From Chondrosia reniformis (Eukaryota; Porifera; Demospongiae; Chondrillida; Chondrillidae): a stretch of DNA of 64,000 nucleotides. A program made the position numbers and the translations under genes. Shown here piece by piece: positions 44,515 to 63,239 of this stretch (position 1 is the first letter of the stretch; each line of letters starts with the position of its first letter). Location: NCBI GenBank assembly GCA_947172415.1, contig OX359197.1, positions 2,604,001 through 2,668,000 on the forward strand, written 5' to 3'. A model generated the notes under the pieces. The model was not told the origin of the DNA and made no database searches. It saw only the letters and a list, made by a program, of their open reading frames with translations.

Positions 44515-45112
44515 TTCTCTTGTTACTATAAATAAGTAACTCAAGTTAGCAAAATTGGTGGTACTGCCGCCCCCTGCGATCAAATTACTTAGTCGCTTTG
44601 CAAAGCCTGTCAGTCGTAATCTTAACGATTATGGTCCCTTTAATAATATCCTTTAACTGAATGTTTAAGAACGGTAGAAAACTTAGTTTACAAATTTGGG
44701 ATCTTTTCATATATAATATAGAACTCTCGATTATATTGTCTATTCTGTTACTTTATTTCTAGTTCTCACCAAGAAAACTTAAAAAATGTTATTAATAAAT
44801 ACATAATATGTATAACATATATAATAAATATATATGTATAAAATATATAAAATCTTGTTATATATACATGTATATATAACAAGAAAAGAATGGGCAAATA
44901 AAAGCATTCAAAAATTAGATTAAAAGTAGGGATGGCACTATAACAACGATTGGCACATCTAGAAAAAGTAATAAAACAAGAGAGTGATCATGTATTAGCC
45001 TTACCATATGATCACTGTCTTGTTTTGTTATCTTTTCTAGATGTGCCAATCACGGCATGCTATAGTGCCATCTCTACTTTTAACTTCATTGTTGAATGTT
45101 TTTATTTTAACT
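44515..45112. repeat. R3 3' part plus deleted foldback MITE
   Basis: 44515-44790 matches 45590-45840 (TTCTTAACGATTATGG, AAAGAACGGTAGAAAAC). The MITE at 44893-45112 keeps both ends but has lost the central signature, so its arms meet at TATTAGCCTTACCATATGAT. Confidence 0.75.
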
Positions 45113-45119
45113 TTATCAT

Positions 45120-45850
45120 AGAGTACGGTAGTACTCTATAAGTAGGGATGGCCGAAAAAAAACATGGCCGCCCTATTCAATGTATTATCAATTAACACCT
45201 CATAAATCAACAACGTTCAGATTTTCGGTTGCATTCGTGTGTTTGCAGTCGTTTTTGCATGCTTTTCTAAACGCCAAAACATGTTACGATGCTCTACAAC
45301 CTTCGCAAAGTGGTTAAACCGAAATAGGCCAAATTCTGCAATTTCTCATTTTTTCTTCTTCTTCTTCTTCTTCTTTTTTCAAATGAGCTAGCGCTAACAT
45401 GCGAACTTACGCAGGTACATACAAATACTAAATCGTCATGAATGTTTCCGAACTAGGGAATAGGCTACCCTAGATTTCAACGCGCTCCAACCGAAGCGTG
45501 TTACTTTTGAAAGTGCCAAATTTAGGGCCTCTTTGAACGCCATTTTTTAATTAAGTTTCAAATTCTCTGTATATAAAATAAGTAACCCGAATGAGTAATA
45601 TTTGTGGTACTGCCGTTACCCGCGATCGAATTTCTTAGTCGCTTTGCAGGGCCTATATACAGGCGTATTCTTAACGATTATGGACCCTTTAATATCCTAA
45701 ACTGAATGTTAAAGAACGGTAGAAAACATCTTATCAAATTTGGGATCTTTTCGGACGCCATATTTTAATTTAGAGCTCTCTCTTATATCGTCTATTCTGC
45801 TAGTTTATTTCGAGTTTTCGCCAAGAAAACTTTCAAAACAAATATTAACA
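45120..45850 (+). repeat. R3 unit, full copy
   Basis: Runs from GAGTACGGTAGTACTCTATA to GAAAACTTTCAAAACAAATA. Contains a CTT microsatellite (45351-45376). Inverted partner at 38134-38866. Confidence 0.8.
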
Positions 45851-45870
45851 AGAAAAAAGGAGCAATACAA

Positions 45871-46240
45871 GTTAAATAAAAACATTCAAAAATGAAGTTA
45901 AAAGTAGGGATGGCACTATAACTGTGATTGGCACATCTAGAAAAAGTAATGAAACAAGAAAGTGATCATATGGTAAGGCTAACATTGCAGAAGTGGCATA
46001 CTGAAACTTAACTATACACATCACTTCTATGTTTGGGCGCATCGATCCCTACTTCTAGTATATCCATGATGCGCCCAAACATAGAAGTGATGTGTATAGT
46101 TAAGTTTCAGTATGCCACTTCTGCAATGTTAGCCTTATCATATGATCACTTTCTTGTTTCATTACTTTTTCTAGATGTGCCAATCACAGTTATAGTGCCA
46201 TCCCTACTTTTAACTTCATTTTTGAATGTTTTTATTTAAC
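45871..46240. mobile_element. near-perfect 370-bp hairpin MITE
   Basis: Arms of about 172 bp (45871-46044 and 46068-46240) are almost exact inverted copies; the loop is about 24 bases around TACTTCTAGTATATC. It is the best-preserved member of the GTAGGGATG family and probably the youngest. Any transcript through it would fold into a long dsRNA. Confidence 0.9.
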
Positions 46241-46249
46241 TTTAGTTTA

Positions 46250-46620
46250 GTTCAGTCTACATACTAAGGTGTGAAAAGGTATTTGGTAGGCCATGTGTTC
46301 TACCTTGCAAATGGATGATCTGTATCAACTACTACTCTCTATGCAGTAGTTGAGCATTTGAAAGTCTGCAACTATACGTACTATTTAAAATACTGATTAT
46401 CCTATAGGGGTCACTTGGCCCTCTTAATTAAATTTGTAACTGGCACTGTGTAGCTAGTATTTGATTGCAATTTTAATATTGTATAGTCAGTTGGCCGTCT
46501 TACATTTGTAACTTGCACTGTGTAGCTAGTACTTGATTGTAATTTTAATATTGTATAGTCAGTTGGCCCTCATAAATTTGTAACTTGTACTGTGTAGTAC
46601 TTGATTGTAATTTTAGTATT
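46250..46620 (-). repeat. repeat R1, inverted copy
   Basis: Complement of 43590-43880 order. Includes three tandem copies of CTGTGTAGCTAGTACTTGAT-type units, period about 70 bp (46440, 46510, 46575). Confidence 0.75.
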
Positions 46621-46730
46621 TTATATATATATTTGTCAGTAACTTGCACCCTTTATTAGATGTTACTACATCACAAGTTGATGTCAGTATACAGTATATA
46701 TATATTAGATATATATACCTCTATATTTCG

Positions 46731-47065
46731 TGTTGCTGACGTTCAACTAAGCTTTATTCTTATCCATGTGTGTACTTATATATATTGCACTGTGTAATGT
46801 ACTTGAGTGTAATTAGCTAACAAAGTATTTCGCTATAGTTATAGACATTCGCTAGGAGCAATTTCGTTACTGTATGTAGTACAGATGGATAAGAATAAAG
46901 CCTTGTTGAACGTCAGCAACATGAATTTACTAATTCTGGACGTTTCAAAACAGAGGTCTTCATCAGCAATACATGAGCAATGGGAATACAATTCAGTATA
47001 AATAGGAAATTAGTAAATTCATGTTGCTGACACTCAACAAGGCTTTATTCTCATAATGATTGCAA
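46731..47065 (-). repeat. Penelope-like terminal repeats with hammerhead-like core
   Basis: Three copies of GTTGCTGACGTTCAACAAGG or its complement (46733, 46895 and 47025) surround, on the minus strand, CTGATGAAGACC ... GAAACGTCC (46967-46938). The core order CTGATGA, short stem, GAAAC fits a minimal hammerhead. No coding part of the element remains. Confidence 0.55.
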
Positions 47066-47094
47066 CAAACACTCCTTATTCCTACATATGGACA

Positions 47095-47878
47095 AGTAAA
47101 AATATTAACAGATAACGTAAGAAGAGAAAACAGAGCTTAAATTACCAAAGTAATACGGTCGACCAAACGAATTCAGTCTTTCGCATCAATATAGGAACAA
47201 CTCTGCCTCAAACTTGACAGGGACGTATACAAAAACGCTTTATCTAACCTTCGCTACAACTCGCCTGTTTGCTAGCTCCTTCTCGTAGGAGAGCATCGAC
47301 TTGTCATAGCCGTTCACAAAGGGATGATCTTCTTTAGCAACGAGAGGGTGACGTTTTCGTAACGTCACAAGATTCACTAAATGTGTACGGAGCGACATAC
47401 GAAAGGTGTTGGTGTCGCACTAGAGAAACATCACAATGCATCTACAGATTGCGCAATCGTAACCTTGAATTCTTCATTATATCTTGATTATTTTGCTCAT
47501 TTAATTAAGCAAAAGTTCGCCAGACGTTTTACATACACATGTACCATGATATATATCGGTTTCACAGTTATCTGACAAATTGAAAATTTTTACTAATATA
47601 ACACTTGGTTTCAATATAAAGTTTCTATAGCTTTTCTATAGTCCTATGGCATTTTATATGCAGATTTTGTCCTCTGTTTTCTACCAAACGGAGACCTAAA
47701 TGAAAAATCCTTAATTAAAAATGAGTTTTATACCCTAATCTTTATGATGATATGCCCATTTTGTTTCTAAGTCCTTCCTTGGAGCCATATGAATTATTTA
47801 TATTATATAATTTATTTATTTATATTATATTAGATTACCTTAGTATATTGTAACTTGTACTGTATATATACCTGTTAT
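47095..47878 (-). repeat. R2 repeat, inverted full copy
   Basis: Complement of 42832-43560. A 64-codon ORF at 47381 is incidental. Confidence 0.8.
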
Positions 47879-47879
47879 G

Positions 47880-48196
47880 TAATGTTTAGTTTTGTTCAGT
47901 GTCTCAATTGTAAGGTTAATAACCTGCATGTTTGTTCTACTATAAGAGTATTATTGTTCTTCCAGTAATAAATATCTTGATATAATACAATTAATGCATG
48001 GGAAGGTAGTTAATCAATCTGTTAGGTATCACTTGTCTTGGTATGCGTTTACTTGGAACTTCAACTAAACATTTCATTTCATTATATAACATTCTTACTT
48101 AGAGACTCCCTAGTTCAGTCCACAAGTTAATGTAACTAAATTTACCGATTGTTTAAACAAGTAAATCATAACAAGAATATATTATAAAGATTACTA
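47880..48196. other. 3' flank of TRMT61A, no other feature
   Basis: AT-rich sequence downstream of the TRMT61A stop on the minus strand. No consensus AATAAA was recognised close to the stop. Confidence 0.5.
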
Positions 48197-54888
<6,692 letters not shown>

Positions 54889-55130
54889 TTCACGGTTCTG
54901 GGGCCATAGCCACTGCTCCCAAATAATATTGCAAAATCACATAAGCCGTCAATCATCATCACTATTACAGTTTACTTCCTGTCACCAAACAAAATGGCTG
55001 ATAATAGATGGCTGATACTAGATGACAGCTCTTCTTAGGTGAAATTAAAAAAAAAGTAAGTAAACCACACACATACATGATCTAAATTCATATTGGGGGG
55101 TGTGGGGGGCGAAGCCCCCAGGTAATTAAA
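54889..55130. promoter_or_regulatory. TRMT61A 5' flank shared with dispersed repeats
   Basis: Immediately upstream of the TRMT61A ATG, minus-strand sequence reads GGGAGCAGTGGCTATGGCCC 11-30 bp before the start. The block recurs at 14870, 20775, 30448 and 63955. Further out, CAGCCATTTTGTTTGGTGAC, AGGAAGT and the GGGGGGCGAAGCCCCC hairpin match 30226-30400. The position would make it the promoter or 5' UTR. Confidence 0.5.
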
Positions 55131-55204
55131 AAGAATAACAAAATATGTCTTTTATTGGTATAGAAGTAAGAGAGTATATGTTTAGATGTTATGTTTCTTA
55201 TTAA

Positions 55205-58200
55205 GTATTGTTTTGTGGAAATATTGTAGCAATAACAGGCAGGTATTGAGCAATATAGTAGGCTCACTTTTGGCAGAGCTGCGCCGATAGCGCCGATAGA
55301 ATTTATAATGAGCTGGATTGACCTATACCTTAAGTATTGTTGTGATTGTGCAATATGTGGAAATATTGTAGCAATAACAGTCAGGTATTGAGCAATATAG
55401 TTGGCTCACTTTTGGCAGAGCTGCGCCGATAGCGCCAATAGAATTTATAATTAGCTGGATTGATCTATACCTTAAGTATTGTTGTGATTATACAATTTGT
55501 GGAAATATTGTAGCAATAACAGGCAGGTATTGAGCAATATAGTAGGCTCACTTTTGGCAGACCTGTGCCGATAGCGCCGATAGAATTTATAATGAGCTGA
55601 ATTAACCTATACCTTAAGTATTGTTGTGATTGTGCTATATGTGGAAATATTGTAGCAATAACAGTCAGGTATTGAGCAATATAGTAGGCTCACTTTTGGC
55701 AGAGCTGCGCCGATAGCGCCAATAGAATTTATAATGAGCTGGATTGACCTATACCTTAAGTATTGTTGTGATTATGCAATTTGTGGAAATATTGTAGCAA
55801 TAACAGGCAGGTATTGAGAAATATAGTAGACTCACTTTTGGCATAGCTGTGCCGATAGCGCCAATAGAATTTATAATGAGCTGGGTTGACCTATACCTTA
55901 AGTATTGTTGTGATTATGCAATTTGTGGAAATATTGTAGCAATAACAGGCAGGTATTGAGCAATATAGTAGACTCACTTTTGGCAGAGCTGCGCCGATAG
56001 CGCCAATAGAATTTATAATGAGCTGGATTAACCTATACCTTAAGTATTGTTGTGATTGTGCAATATGTGTAAATATTGTAGCAATAACAGTCAGGTATTG
56101 AGAAATATAGTAGACTCACTTTTGGCAGAGCTGCGCCGATAGCGCCAATAGAATTTATAATGAGCTGGATAAACCTATACCTTAAGTATTGTTGTGATGG
56201 TGCAATTTGTGTAAATATTGTAGCAATAACAGGCAGGTATTCAGCAAGATAGTGGACTCACTTTTGGCAGAGCTGCGCCGATAGAATTTATAATGAGCTG
56301 GATTGACCTATACCTTAAGTATTGTTGTGATTGTGCAATAAGTGGAAATATTGTAGCAATAACAGTCAGGTATTGAGAAATATAGTAGACTCACTTTTGG
56401 CAGAGCTGCGCCGATAGCGCCAATAGAATTTATAATGAGCTGGATTAACCTATACCTTAAGTATTGTTGTGATGGTGCAATTTGTGTAAATATTGTAGCA
56501 ATAACAGGCAGGTATTGAGCAATATAGTAGGCTCACTTTTGGCAGAGCTGCGCCGATAGCGCAAATAGAATTTATAATGAGCTGGATTGACCTATACCTT
56601 AAGTATTGTTGTGATTATGCAATTTGTGGAAATATTGTAGCAATAACAGGCAGGTATTGAGAAATATAGTAGACTCACTTTTGGCAGAGCTGCGCCGATA
56701 GCGCCAATAGAATTTATAATGAGCTGGATTAACCTATACCTTAAGTATTGTTGTGATGGTGCAATTTGTGTAAATATTGTAGCAATAACAGGCAGGTATT
56801 GAGCAAGATAGTAGACTCACTTTTGGCAGAGCTGCGCCAATAGTGCCAATAGAATTTATAATGAGCTGGATTGACCTATACCTTAAGTATTGTTGTGATT
56901 ATGCAATTTGTGGAAATATTGTAGCAATAACAGGCAGGTATTGAGCAATATAGTAGCCTCACTTTTGGCAGAGCTGCGCCGATAGCGCCGATAGAATTTA
57001 TAATGAGCTGGATTGACCTATACCTTAAGTATTGTTGTGATTATGCAATTTGTGGAAATATTGTAGCAATAACAGGCAGGTATTGAGCAATATAGTAGGC
57101 TCACTTTTGGCAGAGCTGCGCCGATAGCGCCAATAGAATTTATAATGAGCTGGATTGACCTATACCTTAAGTATTGTTGTGATGGTGCAATTTGTGTAAA
57201 TATTGTAGCAATAACAGGCAGGTATTGAGCAAGATAGTAGACTCACTTTTGGCAGAGCTGCGCCAATAGTGCCAATAGAATTTATAATGAGCTGGATTGA
57301 CCTATACCTTAAGTATTGTTGTGATTATGCAATTTGTGTAAATATTGTAGCAATAACAGGCAGGTATTGAGCAATATAGTAGGCTCACTTTTGGCAGAGC
57401 TGCGCCGATAGCGCCGATAGAATTTATAATGAGCTGGATTGACCTATACCTTAAGTATTGTTGTGATTGTGCAATATGTGGAAATATTGTAGCAATTACA
57501 GTCAGGTATTGAGAAATATAGTAGACTCACTTTTGGCAGAGCTGCGCCGATAGCGCCAATAGAATTTATAATGAGCTGGATTGACCTATACCTTAAGTAT
57601 TGTTGTGATTGTGCAATATGTGGAAATATTGTAGCAATAACGGTCAGGTATTGAGAAATATAGTAGACTCACTTTTGGCAGAGCTGCGCCGATAGCGCCA
57701 ATAGAATTTATAATGAGCTGGATTAACCTATACCTTAAGTATTGTTGTGATGGTGCAATTTGTGTAAATATTGTAGCAATAACAGGCAGGTATTGAGCAA
57801 GATAGTAGACTCACTTTTGGCAGAGCTGCGCCAATAGCGCCAATAGAATTTATAATGAGCTGGATTGACCTATACCTTAAGTATTGTTGTGATTATGCAA
57901 TTTGTGTAAATATTGTAGCAATAACAGGCAGGTATTGAGCAATATAGTAGGCTCACTTTTGGCAGAGCTGCGCCGATAGCGCCGATAGAATTTATAATGA
58001 GCTGGATTGACCTATACCTTAAGTATTGTTGTGATTGTGCAATATGTGGAAATATTGTAGCAATTACAGTCAGGTATTGAGAAATATAGTAGACTCACTT
58101 TTGGCAGAGCTGCGCCGATAGCGCCAATAGAATTTATAATGAGCTGGATTAACCTATACCTTAAGTATTGTTGTGATGGTGCAATTTGTGTAAATATTGT

Positions 58201-59790
58201 AGCAATAACAGGCAGGTATTGAGCAAGATGGTAGACTCACTTTTGGCAGAGCTGTGCCAATAGCGCCAATAGAATTTATAATGAGCTGGATTGACCTATA
58301 CCTTAAGTATTGTTGTGATGGTGCAATTTGTGTAAATATTGTAGCAATAACAGGTAGGTATTGAGCAATATAGTAGGCTCACTTTTGGCAGAGCTGTGCC
58401 GATAGCGCCGATAGAATTTATAATGAGCTGGATTGACCTATACCTTAAGTATTGTTATGATTGTGCAATATGTGGAAATATTGTAGCAATAACAATCAGG
58501 TATTGAGAAATATAGAAGACTCACTTTTGGCAGAGCTGCGCCGATAGCGCCAATAGAATTTATAATGAGCTGGATTAACCTATACCTTAAGTATTGTTGT
58601 AATGGTACAATATGTGGAAATATTGTAGCAATAACAGTCAGGTATTGAGCAATATAGTTGGCTCACTTTTGGCAGAGCTGCGCCGATAGCGCCAATAGAA
58701 TTTATAATGAGCTGGATTGACCTATACCTTAAGTATTGTTGTGATGGTGCAATATGTGTAAATATTGTAGCAATAACAGGCAGGTATTGAGCAATATAGT
58801 AGGCTCACTTTTGGCAGAGCTGTGCCGATAGCGCCAATAGAATTTATAATGAGCTGGATTGACCTATACCTTAAGTATTGTTGTGATGGTGCAATTTGTG
58901 TAAATATTGTAGCAATTACAGGCGGGTATTGAGCAATATAGTAGACTCACTTTTGGCAGAGCTGTGCCGATAGCGCCAATAGAATTTATAATGAGCTGGA
59001 TTGACCTATACCTTAAGTATTGTTGTGATGGTGCAATTTGTGTAAATATTGTAGCAATAACAGGCAGGTATTGAGCAATATAGTAGGCTCACTTTTGGCA
59101 GAGCTGCGCCGATAGCGCCGATAGAATTTATAATGAGCTGGATTGACCTATACCTTAAGTATTGTTGTGATTGTGCAATATGTGGAAATATTGTAGCAAT
59201 AACGGTCAGGTATTGAGAAATATAGTAGACTCACTTTTGGCAGAGCTGCGCCGATAGCACCAATAGAATTTATAATGAGCTGGATTAACCTATACCTTAA
59301 GTATTGTTGTGATGGTGCAATTTGTGTAAATATTGTAGCAATAACAGGCAGGTATTGAGCAATATAGTAGGCTCACTTTTGGCAGAGCTGCGCCGATAGC
59401 GCCGATAGAATTTATAATGAGCTGGATTGACCTATACCTTAAGTATTGTTGTGATTGTGCAATATGTGGAAATATTGTAGCAATTACAGTCAGGTATTGA
59501 GAAATATAGTAGACTCACTTTTGGCAGAGCTGCGCCGATAGCGCCAATAGAATTTATAATGAGCTGGATTAACCTATACCTTAAGTATTGTTGTGATGGT
59601 GCAATTTGTGTAAATATTGTAGCAATAACAGGCAGGTATTGAGCAAGATAGTAGACTCACTTTTGGCAGAGCTGCGCCGATAGTGCCAATAGAATTTATA
59701 ATGAGCTGGATTAACCTATACCTTAAGTATTGTTGTGATGGTGCAATTTGTGGAAATATTGTAGCAATAACAGGCAGGTATTGAGTCATA
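55205..59790 (+). repeat. 142-bp satellite array, about 32 copies
   Basis: Head-to-tail units of 142 bp, for example GAGCTGGATTGACCTATACC at 55310, 55452, 55594 and 55736. One unit near 56281 lacks 9 bp. Variants such as GAGCAAGATAG (56242, 56801, 57227, 57794, 58221, 59641) and CAATTACAGTCAGG (57493, 58063, 59482) are spaced by 3, 4 or 10 units, so higher-order repeats exist. Each unit contains GCGCCGATAGCGCC and ACTTTTGGCAGAGCTG. Three diverged units lie inverted at 29733-30120. Confidence 0.98.
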
Positions 59791-59879
59791 TATTTTGTGA
59801 AGTTTTGGCTAGAAAATGACAACAAAAAACAAACATGATATGAATAAGTGGTGACAAACACAAGAAAAAATTGTAAACA

Positions 59880-60288
59880 AGTAGTTCGAGTTTAAAAACT
59901 CGTGGGGCTGCCGCCCCCGAATTAACTCGAACTACTTGGCCGCATCGTTGGGATTTAATATATATATTCGTAATACTAACGATTGAGGACGCTTAAGTGT
60001 CCTGAACTTTATAAATAACGATGGAAAAGCTTCGTTAACTAAAGCTTCCTAAACGCCGCCATTTGCAAAAACGATGTATTGACGTATAAATTAAGTGTTA
60101 CAATAGTTGCGTATGAACTCGTATTATACATATACCGACGTATAAAATAAGTGTTATAACAGTTGCGTATGAAACCGTATTATATATATAGATATATATA
60201 TATATATATATCTTTCCGTAACATGAAGCCGTACAACGTAATCGGCATATGAAAACAATATAAGGGGCTGCCTGTGGCAGCCCCTAAA
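59880..60288. mobile_element. insertion with GC-rich terminal hairpin
   Basis: Absent from the otherwise matching left arm (break near 24480). Starts AAGTAGTTCGAGTTTAAAAA, contains GGGGCTGCCGCCCC and the CGTTATTTATA module, a TATATATA run (60180-60212), and ends in the hairpin GGGGCTGCC-TGT-GGCAGCCCC followed by TAAAA. The same hairpin and TAAAA occur at 31575-31603. Non-autonomous; class unknown. Confidence 0.65.
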
Positions 60289-60799
60289 AATGGCATCTGT
60301 ATGTTGTACTTATGAAATATATTGGACATCATATTGATAAGAATGTATAAAATCCGATCACGTTATTGACCATATCTCCTTTGTAAAAAAAGAGATTTCT
60401 TTCAAATTTGATTCTAATGTTAAGCTATACCATAATTATCAGATTTCTACTGGTGTTACTTGCTTATAATTGTTGCTGATCAGTACAATATAGTTCGTTT
60501 TTCATTTTTTGTGCAGGTGGAGTTTCAATAAAGGATTGTCGAAGTGTTGTACTTTAATTGTTTTCTAAAAACTCTGCTTCACTTTTTGGACTTACCTTAC
60601 ACTTGTATATTCCTCCAATATTAATACCAAGTGGACATTTCTTTAATACTATTTGTTTAAAGTCATATGTTGATACAAAAGATAAGTGGCTCCAAAATTA
60701 ATCACTTTTGTCATCGGTTATAAATGCAAATTCTTGGTGCTGAAAAGATATACCTTCTATGTGTGTGAAAAAGTTGCCTATTGTTTGTCAATCTTTCAT

Positions 60800-61180
60800 A
60801 AAATGCAAACATTTAAAAAATGAAATTGCAAATAGGGATGAAACTGCTTCCAATAGTCACTAGCAAATCTCGAATAGGCAACAACTAAGGGATCATGTAT
60901 GTGACAAGGATAACCATACAGAATTAAGTAGCAAATTATATACTGCAAGAAACGAAAGTAATTTCACCATACACATCACTTCTATCTTTGGAAACATCAG
61001 TATAACCAAAGTGATGGTACACCCAAACACGAAAGTGATATTTGTGGTTAATTCACTTAAATTTCTGTATAGTTACCCTTTCACATGATCCTCTAATTGT
61101 GTTCTTACTTGTCCAAGATTTGCTAGTGATGGTTGGAATCACAATACTTCTTATTTCATTTAAAATATCATGTACGTATT
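60800..61180. mobile_element. foldback MITE in the right arm
   Basis: CCAATAGTCACTAGCAAATC and its inverted partner AGATTTGCTAGTGATGGTTG; centre AACACGAAAGTGATATTTGT. Corresponds to 23540-23950. Confidence 0.7.
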
Positions 61181-61800
61181 GACTTTTTTTCTTATTTGTT
61201 TTGAAACCTTTTTTACTGCTTCATCAAAAGAAGAGATAACTGAGACCACTTAATTCAAAAAGCGACAAACAGTTTGGTCTAGTCTCATGTTCTATAAGTT
61301 ATTGTCTCTCCACACAAATCGTTTTTCAAAAGAAGAGTACCTATTCCCTAGATCCTTAACATTTTATACGAAATGCCCTTAAGTATGCAGTGAAGTTGCA
61401 TAATACAATTAGTCTGTAAACTTTTGTAATACTTTTACGTAGTGTTTTATGTAAAATTTTACAAACATTTACGTATATGTTTATGTAAAATCTTACAAAC
61501 ATTTACATTTACACTAGTAGTTGTTTACAGTACTATCGTCTAGATAAACAAGTTATTGAATTAGTGGTTTCAAAAGAATTTGCTTACATAGCTATCAATT
61601 AGTCTGTAAGGTAATACTGTAGATTATTTCATTATCTATAGACGATATTACTGTGAAAATGTTTGTAAGATTTTACATAAACACGTAAATCTAAACAAGT
61701 TATTGTAAAATATCAATATCGAGAACATGTGCAAATCGGGCCAGCCGTTTAATGGTTTCAAAAGAATTTGCTTACATTACCAGCTAATGTTTGCAAGATT

Positions 61801-62700
61801 TACATAAACCACCACGTCATTTCAATACGGAAGTTTCTTATCTAAACAAGTTATTGTAAATAATATAATGGTGACAGGTGTGCGTAGGCAAAAGAATCCT
61901 AAGCGCGGTTACGTACGTATGATAGAAGATCTACTATTGCGGACCGTGGTACAATGCCAGTTTTGCCCTGTAAAGATATGTCAGAGGAATTAGTCAGCTT
62001 GTCATAGCACAATCAGCATTCTTCGACGACATTGCAAACTAGTTTTCCAGTTGATAAAATGCTAATATATAGATTACACATCAAAGATACAAGATTAACT
62101 AATTCTATAGCGATTATACCTAGATTGTTGCATCTTCTACATATATATACATACGTACATAGATTTTATAGTTAGATGTACAAGAGCCCTGATAAGAGGC
62201 CAATGTACTGGTGCATGCATTCAAATGACCCAGCCATGCAGCTACTGGCAACCAGATCACCAGCTATTTGCCAGATTTGGGATTTGTGTTTGTCCTTTAG
62301 GGAACTACATGCAGAAACCTTTCCCACAAAAAATCACACAACTTTGTTTCTGCTGAGCATGCATTACTTACCAGGCTTTTTAAAGGCTACCACAGTTCAA
62401 CAAGCTTACCCCACTTTAGATTCTCTTTTGCTTACATAAATGCATGTAGCGATGGATTTAATCACACTCAGCTCTCATATCCTCAAAGGATTTGCTGTGT
62501 GTTATAATTTATTCCTACTTTGTCTAACACATCTATTGTCCACTTTGCCATGCACTTCTAGGCATATTTCTAACCACAAATGGTAACTTTTTACAATTTC
62601 ATCATCAATCATATAATACTGCATATTCAAATTTACCCTTAGTGTGTATATTTCAGCCATTGACAAAATGATTCAAACACTGATAGCCAACCCAGTCCTA
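61801..62700. other. gene-less interval
   Basis: An 87-codon ORF at 62176-62439 shows no motif I recognise and no codon or splice support. AGAGGAATTAGTCAGC at 61982 resembles the short repeat flanking the hammerhead-like motif at 22838. Confidence 0.4.
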
Positions 62701-62701
62701 A

Positions 62702-63050
62702 ACTAGGAAGATCTAACGCAATAAGTTTCACTCTAAAATACTATTATAGGAGCACCAGAACAGTCTCCTTTGGTAGGCAAGTGACACTGTGACAACCCCC
62801 ATCTAACCTAAATCTCACTTATTGAAAACAGTTGCAAATCTATGTACGTACAAAACATCTACCATTGGATTGTGTTGTCCCACAGCTTCTGTCTGATATT
62901 GTTTGGCTTCTCTAACTAAGAAGACCTAACATAATGAGTTTCACTCTAGACTAGAAGCATCACAGCAGTGTCCTTCAGTGGACATTCGACACTGTGACAC
63001 CCCCAAGCTAAACTGAACCTCATATGTTGACACGGTATCTAGCCTTGCTA
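62702..63050. repeat. diverged tandem duplication, period ~214 bp
   Basis: AACTAGGAAGATCTAACGCA and AACTAAGAAGACCTAACATA begin the two copies. Each has AGTTTCACTCTA and GACACTGTGACA(A/C)CCCC at the same offsets. Confidence 0.75.
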
Positions 63051-63239
63051 ACAATGAAACATGTACACAATGAGATTTGTAAGATTTTACATAGGTAAAC
63101 ATGTTTGTTTGCATTAATCTTACCAAATATTTTACACCAATAGAACCACAACCCAATCATCCTATACTTATACTGTATACATATGCATATGTATATATGT
63201 ACCCAACCGGAGTCCGAAACTGCTAATCAGTTTGTCTGT

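Larger units (their letters stand above)
59795..61800. repeat. right arm of the large inverted duplication
   Basis: Inverted counterpart of 23090-24585. It carries one extra insertion (59880-60288, below) and a position-matched MITE (60800-61180). Confidence 0.7.

Noticed and set aside
55205-59790. CRISPR-like array
   Set aside because: Units are contiguous 142-bp copies without unique spacers, in a eukaryotic satellite context.
62176-62439. 87-codon plus-strand ORF as a gene
   Set aside because: No recognisable motif, no splice signals or neighbours supporting it.
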